Source: Piper betle
Lineage: Eukaryota > Streptophyta > Magnoliopsida > Piperales > Piperaceae
Reading direction: 5' to 3'
Length of the DNA: 64,000 nt
Assembly: GCA_033002965.1 (NCBI GenBank)
Contig: JAURVB010010159.1
Coordinates: 86,982 to 150,981, forward strand
Positions 22,415-32,121 of the stretch are shown in pieces. A program made the position numbers and the translations under genes. Under the pieces are notes generated by a model. The model was not told the origin of the DNA. It saw nothing but the letters and a program-made list of their open reading frames with translations, and did no database searches. The stretch's first letter is position 1. The number at the start of each line of letters is the position of its first letter.

Positions 22415-23714
22415 GGCCACCCCGCCACCACCCCTGCCACAGCTAGAGCTAGGTCAGCCCCTGTTCCGACTCGACTAAATAAAAACTTAACTCGGTATCG
22501 ACTCGAGTCAAGTTAACAAAAAATGACTCGGTCTCAACTCGAGTAAAGTAAATAAATATTTGACTTCATTTCAACTTGACTTAATAAAAATTGACCCAAT
22601 ATCAACTCGAGTCAAGTTAATAAAAAAATAACTTGGTCTCGATTGTAGTTAATATTCTTATAATATTTAAATAAATCAGAAACAAAAACAGGAGATCCAT
22701 CTTATATTACTTTCTTGTACATGATGAATACAAGTACAAACTCACAGAAGCATGAAATTTGATTAAAGAAGGGTTTATTAGGCAACATTATTGTGATACA
22801 ATTGCAGGGCTAGTGCATTTATCATGCCCAACTCCCTGTTGATTACAACCATGGCATAGCCTATCTTTTTCCAAATGGTCCGCTGCAAGTTCTTTACCAC
22901 TATTCTATTTTTTACCACTTCCTTTTGTCTTTGATTGTGTAGGTGGATGGACTTGTATTCCATGATGTAGTTATATTCCATGATGTCGATTATCTATCAC
23001 ATCTTCTACCAATTTTTCTATCTCCAACAATTTTTGCTTGCGAGTTCAAACTTTTCAGATGACGAATATGCCTTTTTGGCCCATTGATTAATTATACAGT
23101 GTAATTTTTCCCAATTTGAGAATAACGTTTTGTTACAATCACCATGAAGTTCCACTCCCTCACCATCAAAAACAACTTCCTTCGCTAAGTCAATTGTCCA
23201 TCTCTTCATGATATACATTTCAGGAAAAATATCCCCCTCATTCAATCTAAGTACATATAGCAAATATCTATAGGGAAAACCTTCACTTTCTAAAAGTTGA
23301 CAACTACATGTGCATCTCCTATTAGCTCCATTGTAAGTAGTACGTGCAACCAAGTCTTTATTATTTCTACAACATGTTACATCATATGTTCAACATCCTC
23401 CCCATCTAATTTCTTATGAGATAAGCAACAAACCATATTGCATTGTAGTTCTTCTTGAAACTTATAAAACACTTTTCGAGTATAAACCTTTTCAATCGTA
23501 CATTCCATATTGAATGGGTTACCAATTTAGGGTTTTTATATGAATGTTCATATATTTCTTTTGCCTCGTTCAATCTCCGTCTTTTAATAGCTCTCTCATA
23601 TCTATGTATAAACTCAATGAGGCTATTTTTTTGTTCACATACCTTGAGTAAAATGAGTTTTGAGATTCGCTTTGTTGTGAACTTCTTATACCAGCCAAAA
23701 AGCATGACGAATTG
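22415..23714. repeat. 1.3-kb direct duplication, copy B
   Basis: Matches 19637-20937 with rare substitutions (for example CTTACA/CTCACA-type changes and one-base indels). After GACGAATTG it continues uninterrupted into the rest of the transposase (CATATATGG), so copy B is the one still joined to the native element. Confidence 0.92.
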
Positions 23715-25002
23715 CATATATGGATTTCAACTACTCATTTTCCTCCACGCAAATTGTCTTTCATTAGTTCACTCTATTGTGATTCAAAGACTTCTTTGTT
23801 TTTCGCACCATAAATTAAACTATAGAACGACTCATAAAACTCCTTCCTATGGGCAATTGCACCTAATTTTTCAGTCTCCTTCTTAAGGATATGCTAAATG
23901 TAAATATGATGATATGTTGAAGGAAATATCAATTTAATTGTTTTATCCATTATAGAAACTTGGTCAGTAGCAATTGCACCAGGATGCGTTCCATCCATGC
24001 ATTTCAAAAATGTTTTAAAAAGCCACACAAATGTTTTTGTCTTCTCATTACACAAAAATACACATCCAAATGTAATTGTTTGCCTTTGATGGTTTACGCT
24101 AGTGAATGAGGCAAAAACAAGTACATATTTATTTGTATTATATGTTGTATCAAAAATGATCACATCTGAGTAAAGCTTATAATTTTTTTTTGCAATTCCA
24201 TCCACCCAAAAATAATGTTTTAATCTACCCTCATCATCTATTTCATAGCAATAAAAAAGAGAGTCATTCATCTCTTTTATTTCCTGAAAATGTTCCATCA
24301 ATAATTAGGCATCAATTTCCTTTATCTCTTTTTTATATTTTGTTTGCACATTTCTAATATCTTTCTCTGTACAACTAATATTTTCAGCCCCACCTGCTTC
24401 AATTTCTAGCATAGACATTAGTTGAGAAGTTTTTATATTAGCCTCTCCGAATTGGTCAATCAAATTTCGGTGCACACTTGTAACATGCCTATGTGACCTG
24501 AGAAATTGAATTTTTGATGGTGTAAGGAGTGCATGACTATGTCCTTCTTCGAAAAACATGACATTTCATGTGCCCTCTTTATTCTTAGTTACCCTAATGC
24601 GTGCTTGACAACTTTCTCTTATTATAGGATGAGTTCTCTTTTTTCCTTTGTCAGGTATTTCTCTTTTCGCTCATCTTCTCTGAAATGTCCTTCTTTAGAA
24701 CACGCTAAGACTTGCGACCATAACTCTTTTGCTCTCCTATGAAAATTTATACTATGTTTACGTATATCAAAACCGACCATTTTTGAATAACTACTGTATA
24801 AGTTGAGTGCATCGTCCAAACAATCAAATTGTATTCCAACCTTCAGTTTGAACTCATCTTCTACAATATGATAAAATATTATAATATGTTGGCTTATTTC
24901 TTCTTCCTCGTATGCTTTATCTTGAAGCTTGTCCATTCTTAAAAAAATATAAAATTTATACAAACTAAAAATATTTTTAATTAAAATAGATGCAGTAAAC
25001 AT
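22778..25002 (-). pseudogene. FAR1-related MULE transposase, broken
   Basis: In coding order: a FAR1-type DNA-binding region (about 25002-24620; LNLYSSYSKMVGFDIRK), a linker, the MULE DDE domain (24301-23894; VIIFDTTYNTNKY and ATDQVSIMDKTI supply the first two acidic residues), a helical segment (23717-23406; IHRYERAIKRRRLNEAKE), and a C-terminal SWIM-like zinc region (23353-23018). The SWIM motif CxCx(n)CxH reads CSCQLLESEGFPYRYL, so both the second Cys and the His are replaced by Tyr. Stops and frame shifts separate the parts. FAR1/FHY3 family proteins are domesticated relatives of such transposases; the repeats around this copy show it is still element-borne, not domesticated. Confidence 0.85.
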
Positions 25003-25199
25003 GCTTTAGTTAAGTCAAAGTATTTTTAAAGGCTCAACTCTAACGTGATTCTCGTATTCTGAAAGATGTAATTCTGGCGACCTCAACTCCCTGTAACCTG
25101 AAAATATAAATTTAACGTTAAATATAAATATATGCCACGGAAGCCTGTTAAAAAAAATTAAATTTAACATTAAAAACTAGCACACTCACGCATGACCGA

Positions 25200-25850
25200 G
25201 TCAATTTTTTAATGACTCGATTCAGGACCACGGGCGGCAGGTGATTGCGGGGGCCGTGAGTGAGGTTGTCGCAGGTGCGGCAGGGGGGCTGCGGGCGGAT
25301 GGGGGCGCAGGGCGGCGGCAGGGGCGGGGCAGTGGGGGCGAGGCAAGGGACGGCGGGGGCAAGGGGCGGCAGGTGTGGGAAGGGCAGGGAGGGAGGGGTG
25401 GCAGGGAGCGGGGGGCGGTGAAAGGGGGGGGGTGCAGGTGCAGGAGACGGCGACTGGGGTAGGGGCAGGGGGGCGGTAGGTGTGGGGAGGGCAAGGGAGG
25501 GAAGGGAGGTGTGGCAGGGGGTGGGAGAAGCCGGGGGACGGCGATTGGGGCAGGGGTAGGGGGCAATAGGGGCAGTGTCAGGGGGGTGACAGGTGGGGGA
25601 GGGGTCGGTGGTTGGGGGCCTGGGTGCAGTGGGGGTGGGGGGTTTGTGGGAGTGAGGCGGACAGTGGTGGTCGGTGGGTGGGGGTGGCAGGGGCGGTGCT
25701 TTAGAGGACGGAACGGTGATGGGCGAGAGGGCGGAGGGCGGGGGGGCAGGAATGACGCTGGAGGGCGGCGAGCGTGCGAGAAGGCGAGGGCGCAGGAATG
25801 ACCTGTCGGATCGGAGGGGGAGGGGGGGAGAGGGTTGAATTTGATTGTGG
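25200..25850. repeat. GC-rich subterminal zone of the FAR1-type MULE
   Basis: About 650 bp of 'ggggcggcagggg' words, strongly strand-biased for G on the plus strand, in an otherwise AT-rich region. A 245-codon minus-strand frame through it is a Pro/Ser-rich composition artefact. It mirrors the GC-rich zones at the other end of the complex. Confidence 0.75.
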
Positions 25851-25912
25851 ACTATCAAATCTGGACCCAGTAGCCTAGGGTTCAATGTGCTGCATGAAAT
25901 AACAATAGTTTG

Positions 25913-25914
<2 letters not shown>

Positions 25915-25966
<52 letters not shown>
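25915..25966. repeat. (TA)n microsatellite at the right end of the MULE
   Basis: Uninterrupted TA run immediately outside the element's right terminus, matching the TA tracts at 15413-15426 and 16387-16406. Confidence 0.95.
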
Positions 25967-25971
<5 letters not shown>

Positions 25972-27100
25972 GGCAAACAATAAAAAGTTGCTAAAGACCA
26001 GATGCATGTCACGATATATTTGAAACTTATTAAACATATGTATTGAGAGGTATAAAATTAATTTTAAAATATTAATATGTTATTTTTAAATAAAAAAATA
26101 AATATTTATTTCATTTTAATAAAAAATATAGTTGTCGATGATGTATTTTCTATTAATGAAATGAAATAAAATGGATAATCTTAATGTTTTTATTATAATT
26201 ATAGAAAGCTAGAATCAGTTTTCTATTATATGTAGCGGAAATAAGTTGAATAAGTAAAAATTTTAATTATAAATTAAATTTTTTAAAAGATTTTTAATTA
26301 GGATAGTTTTTTCTTAATAATAAACAATGTAATTATATTAATTTATCTTAAGTATATATTAATAAGTAAGAAATTTTAATTTTAATAGTGTAATTATAAA
26401 TATATTAAAATTTATTAATATTTAAAAAAGAGTTAGAACCTTCGGCAAGACCTTAGCAGGCTCAATTAACTTTTACCAAATCACTTACTCATTAAATATA
26501 TTTATAATAATTTTGTTACGTCAACACTATATAAAGGAGGTACTTTAATTTATGTTTATCTCACTTTTTATTGGGTCTTGCCGTCAACATTAATTTTAAG
26601 ACCTTCTAACAAATTATTTTTCTCTTAAAAATTTCTAATTTGGGTAGAATTATATATTAATATTTTTCTAATAATAAAGAATAATAATAATTTTAAATTA
26701 AGTAAATATTAATGACTCATAAAATTATTGTGAGCCATATAAACAACCCACAATGTAAATAAAGCCGAAAATTGATGAGAGCAAAAATTAAAAAAAATAA
26801 TAACGCATGAATGCTTTTTTAAAATAAGGTTTGGTTTGAGCCGTTTTATAATCGGGTGGCCATATTTGTTATTTGCTGAGGCACACGACCCCAGACATTA
26901 TTATTTATTGGTGATTTTTTTCCGTAAATTCTTCAAGCAATTTTTTTTTTTTAAAAAAAAGGAATAAAACCGCGTCCGAGGCCGAAGGTCCGCGTCCGAC
27001 TCCGATCGACCCTCTAATTTCTCACTCGCCGGCACCGGTGAGATCACAGAGGAGGGTTTCTCACTCGCCGGCGAAACCCTAACCCCCGCCGCCGGAGAAA
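25967..27100. other. Intergenic and 5' UTR upstream of CDK5RAP3
   Basis: AT-rich to about 26960 with no gene. The last ~130 bases are GC-rich, with a repeated CTCACTCGCCGGC phrase, and most likely hold the promoter-proximal region and 5' UTR of the next gene. Confidence 0.5.
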
Positions 27101-30100
27101 ATGCAAGACCAGTCGGACATTCGCCACCTCCCCATCGACATCGCCATCTCTCGTCTCTCAGGTCTGCAATTCCCTCCCAATTCGGTTTATGATGTATCCT
27201 CTTCTTCCTCTCTATGTGGAAATTTGTTCGTTTTAGCCATGTCTTGTTGATTTGGCTGCAGAATGGCTTGTGGATCGGAAGCGGGTTCCGGCGGATTTCC
27301 GGAAGCGCCTGGCCGCGGTGCGGGCGAAGATCAGCGCGGCATTCACTTCGCTGCCCAAGGATTTGGACGCCTTTTTTCAGACTCTTGATCCCGAATGTAT
27401 GACATCACAATTATTCACTTGGTTTCGATTGATAGTTATGAAATTGTTTGGTTTGATTCGGTGAAAAAAGGTTGTGTTTGTTTGTCTGTCACTGTCGGAT
27501 ATCGTCTTGTTAGTAAGCATCAATATTTATTTTTATTTTTATTTTTTGTGTAAAATGCGACTGATTCTAGTTTGTTCATTTGGAACTGCAATTTTTTAGC
27601 CATTGCAATCTTTAAATTGTTTCAATTGATTATTTTTTCTTTCTCCTTCTTTTTTTGCAAGTGCAAGAGTTGAGTTTTGTCAGGTGTCGGTTTACTGCTG
27701 TGTGTTTTGTGCCGGTTTGTGTAGCATTTGACAAGATAGGTTATATTTCGTGTTTATTTTTGTGCCATGTGTGTTTTTCCTCATTATTCATTATTTTTTT
27801 GAACTTCCATTTTCAGCTATTGGTTACTTAGAAGCAAAGAAAATATTTGACATTCTCATGCAATTGGTGCCAGAAAGTCGGAATATCTTTGGTCGGCTGT
27901 CTGGTTCTGCAGTAAGATCGCATGAAAATCTCTCCGCCAATGTGGTCTATTTAATGAACATTTTATGCTATCTATTAATCATTTTTGTCTCCGCTAGGGG
28001 GAATGGCAAACGATTGTCCAAGCTTTTGAGAAGGAACACATATACCTTGGTGAAGCTGCTCAAATTATGGTGCAAAACGTTAGTTACGAAATGTAAGATA
28101 TGTTCCACATCGGGTTCTTTTTCTTTGTAAGAACACTTGAGCTTTCTGTGTTTGACTGAGACTTGTTGTGCACTTATGAAGACCCTACCAGAAAAAACAG
28201 GTTCAGAAGATACAGCAGCAATTGATTGAGCTTGATCGCAAGGAAGCTGATATCAAGAGAAATGCAGCTCTGTCAGCGGCTAAGTTTTATGAAGCTTGTA
28301 AAGAGCTTGGGCTTCAGGTGAATTTTGGGTTGGCTAGCTCCGTCATCATCAATGTTCTATGAATTTTTTTATTGCTGGGTCGTCTTCTTTTTCTTTCAAC
28401 TGATACCTAAAAAGGTGTTAGAGATGTGGATCCATGTGATTACAATTGCAAAGTTTCTTTTTGCTGGGTGATGTTTGAAAATTGTTTTTTGTTTCTTTTG
28501 ATAAACCTCAGATATAATGAATTTATGCATAAACAGGGAAACAATATCAGGCTGGAGCTGCTAGAAACTGCAAAGTCTCTTCCTTCGACATTTGCTGAGA
28601 TTTTGGAAGTTTTGAACAGTGACGCTGTGTCGCGTGCTATGGAATATTACTCTAACTTTGTACGTGATGCTCATACTGAGATAGAGGTATGTGAAAGAGC
28701 AGAATTCAATTCTTGATTTATTGGAGTTACTGGCAATGCGCTAATTATTGTATTGGTCTTCTGCTGATGCACTTATTCAGCTACTTCTGCTCAAGACGTT
28801 ATTAATATGTGAGCCCTAATCTACTCATTTTATGGTGGTGATGACAGAAACCACCATCCTCTGTGCTTTCAAACCTTAGAGAGCTTCAAGTCAGACCTCC
28901 TTCATTGAACGTTTCCGTGAGTCCAGAGGTACTCAAGTCTTCTATAAATGCAGTTAATTTGATATCAACCTCTGGAGGGCAAGTGCTTGGCGTAGATCTG
29001 GGAACTGAGTCTATAGACTGGGATATATCCATAGACAATTCCATAGACTGGGATATTGGAAATGTGGGCTCTTCTGGAGAAACAGAAAATGGTTTCCAAA
29101 TAGTAAATGCAGACAGAGGCTTGATGAATTCGATGCCACAAAATGTTGGTGATTCTGTTCCAAATTTGGCAGATAACACAGAATGTAGGTCAACTTCTGG
29201 AAATTCCAAGTCTGGGATATGTTGGGACATTAGCGTTGAGGATATTGAGAAGGCCACCCTTGGTGATGCTGTTTCACTAGATGATGATGCTGTTTTACTA
29301 GATGATGAAGCTCAAACTGGCTTGTCCTCTGTAGAAGTATTGGCTCAAAACCCGGGTGTTTATGAAGATAGAAGCCAGTTACTGGAGACAGAGTACAGAA
29401 ATAAGATTCTGGATGATTTATTTGAGGTATTTTTTCTGATATTTTGTTACTGTGCTTGTTAGCACAGCTCTGTGTATCTGTTGGCAAGGCATCTTAGCAA
29501 ATTTATTTTCTTAGGTTAAAGCATTTTTACATCAACGGTTTCTTGAGATGAAGAATGAAGAGACTGCATCTTTGCAACATCAAGTCCAGGCAGTAGCTCC
29601 TTTTGTATTACAGCAATATACTGCTGATGCTGTTCAGCGCATGTTATCTGATGTCTCTTCTGCCATTTCAATGCTTACAAACAGGAAAACACGTGACCTT
29701 ATAATGATTCTGAATTCTAAAAGGTAAAATTCATTTTGCTGTTCATGTGAGCTAAAATTTTTTCTCCTGTAAGATAAAAACGAGACTGCAAAATAGTTTA
29801 CATTGTCTCATGTCTGATTCTTCTCTATGTTGTCAGATCACCATTTTGTTGTTTTCTTGTTTTCTTGTTTTTGTCTAAGAATTCTTGGAGAATTAGAAAA
29901 AGGTGACATACAAGGATTTTATTATTCTGTTTTGTTTAGAAACACAGGGGACTGGCCTTAATTAATAAAGAAGTTTTCTCTACACTCATCAGCTTGAAAA
30001 TGTATGACTCTCATTTCACAATTAGCAGGAATACTTGTTAATGTCGTACATTTCATAAATTTTGGGGTAAATGTTTGTATGGAAAGTGATTATAAAACTG

Positions 30101-30599
30101 TAATTTGTCTTATTAGGAAGGCTTCTGTATGATTGACTGAACTGCTTGTCAGATATGTGGTTGACTGTAACATTTTTAAATGGTCTTTGTGGGAATTGTA
30201 GATTCCTGGACAGGTTAGTTTCTTCCTTGGAGGAGAAGAAACAACACGAGGTAAAATTGAAAGAGAGCTTGAAGGATTTATCTACTAGACGAATGGAGTT
30301 GCAAAATTCTCTATCTTCCTCCTGGCCAAAACAAGTAACTGCCAGTTCATTTCTCTACTATAAAGAGCTAGCCCTAATTTACGTCTCACTGCATAGCTAA
30401 ATATTACCGAGGGAAACCTGACATGGTGAAACTTTTGTTTGATTTTTTTTCCCCTCAAATCATGTAGGAAGCTGCTCTGCTGAAAACTAGAGAATTAAAG
30501 AAGTTATGTGAATCAACATTATCGTCCTTTTTTGATGGCCGACCTGTCAATATCATTGGAGAGATCAATACTTTGTTATCAGGTAGTATATCTGCATAG
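27101..30599 (+). CDS. CDK5RAP3: CDK5RAP3-like protein (C53), UFMylation-linked ER-phagy receptor
   Basis: Ten exons: 27101-27161, 27262-27396, 27817-27911, 27998-28092, 28182-28317, 28537-28686, 28848-29426, 29515-29723, 30202-30334, 30468-30599; total 1725 nt in phase, 574 residues. It starts [20 protein letters not shown] and continues with the family landmarks [28 protein letters not shown] and [15 protein letters not shown] coiled-coil region follows ([20 protein letters not shown]). The large exon 7 encodes the disordered middle region with shuffled ATG8-interacting motifs: IDWD at about residues 280-283 and 290-293, and a third, ICWD, at about 348-351. C53 works with UFL1 and DDRGK1 at the ER membrane and recruits ATG8 when ribosomes stall (family knowledge). 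The start codon is the first ATG after a GC-rich leader and gives the expected N-terminus. Confidence 0.95.
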
Positions 30600-32121
30600 A
30601 TCATTGTTGGTCAATGGCTTGACCCGTCAATAATTGTCATATAAGATATGCATACTTCGATGAAAGGTATTATCACAGCAAGTGATCATATATTTTTGTG
30701 ACTCGAGCATGACTGTTGTGGTTGTTTGAAATGTTTCTCAGCAGTGACTATAGGTAAACAGGTAAATTGACGGTGAATTTTATTGTATTTCCATAAGGGA
30801 GAATAGTTTCACGAGTCGAGGAACATTTTTTATTTTTGGGCTCAACGATTTCGGGCCCAAAGGTATTTCGCTTAATGCAAATTCCTTTATTTCTGCTTTG
30901 TCTGTCCTTCATTATACGGTGGGTTACATTTTGGTTGTTATCCGACCCATATGAACATTTCCATGAGTGCTTTCGCAAGATTGAACTCAGAGTATTTTGA
31001 TTTTGGTTTAGGCGGATATACCTAGAAAAAAAAACCTCAGCTAGTGGTTTGTAGTGGAGCAGCAACAAATCTTTCCATCATGTCTTCTCCGCTTCTCAGT
31101 CCTACCTAAGCCTTGTGTCCTGAAGAACTAGATTGTTCATTTGGCGGGCTGAACTGAATTTTCCTAGCTCGAATTTGCCCTGAATAACAAGTATGGGAGT
31201 GTACATTGGTAGTGAAGTTACTGTTCACGGTTAATATTGAAATGTTTGCGTTCTAGAAACTTTTTTAAAAAATTACTATGAATATTTGGGATCATCACTT
31301 CGAGTAAAAATGGCTTGCTCGTTTGAAGCAGCCAGGAGTGATCATAGGAGGGAGCATGCAGGTACTTATTAAAACAAACCGTCAGTGTGGAAGAGGGAGT
31401 AATGGGAGGGGCATACTTGTGTATATCAGTATAAGCTATAACTCGCATCCCACCAAATCCGAGAGATTGGCCGGTAGATTTTGCTACCGGCCAGCGGTCC
31501 CCAAGTCCCAACAATCCAAATGGTAAAAAAGATTTGCGTCCCATCCTTGTCCTTCCATTTCTACCTTTCAGTTTTTTTGTTTACACGACCACATTGCTGT
31601 TTAGCATGAAACATGACAGTTCAGAGTTAACAAGGATTTTCCAACTTGCAACCTTACTAACTGACCAAGAAAATGCAATTAAACTAAAAGAGTTTCCCAT
31701 CTCCGAAAAGATTTAATTTTTTAGAGCTTTGTGTTTTCATTGTTTTTAAAGGGGGAAGAGGTCGCCAACTGTTCTGCCCCTGCTTTTGATTAAGAACAAC
31801 CGAATACGGATGTGAATATGACTTCTCATCTCCCCTGCTCTCTCTCTCTATGTTTGTATTGGAGTATTATTGATGCCTTCTCAGAGTACAGTGACCTTTA
31901 AGCTGGCGTGACCACAAACTGCAGGTGTCGGCTTTATAACGCCAGCACAGACTCCATCAATGAGACCAAAGAGCGGAGGACATAAACAAAGAAGACCCAT
32001 CTCCCCCTTTCTCCTTTAATTTGATATCTACATACACTTTGTCGGAGTTGGGGATAGAAGTTAGAACCTCTGGTAGCCATGGCCCTCGCCCCATGCAGTG
32101 ATATGAAGAAGATGAGCTGAG
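30600..32121. other. Intergenic, SPL promoter and 5' UTR
   Basis: No gene is visible. Pyrimidine-rich 'ctctctctctctatg' at about 31840 and the following ~280 bases probably belong to the SPL leader. Short frames here have no domains. Confidence 0.5.

Larger units (their letters stand above)
16407..25914 (-). mobile_element. FAR1-type Mutator-like element (MULE), rearranged
   Basis: The left end abuts (TA)n at 16406 and the right end abuts (TA)n at 25915. The two termini share an imperfect inverted repeat of about 40 bp: the CATTGAA...CCAGAT...AGCCCA pattern near 16450-16490 pairs with CATTGAACCCTAGG...CCAGAT...GTCCA read in reverse complement near 25850-25890. Both subterminal zones are very GC-rich. 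The interior holds a disabled FAR1/MULE transposase on the minus strand, the tandem array, a 1.3-kb duplication and LTR insertions. Original length without these additions would be roughly 4-5 kb (estimate). Exact ends need alignment with other copies. Confidence 0.6.

Noticed and set aside
25148..25885. 245-codon Pro/Ser-rich minus-strand frame
   Set aside because: Composition artefact of the strand-biased G-rich subterminal zone of the MULE.
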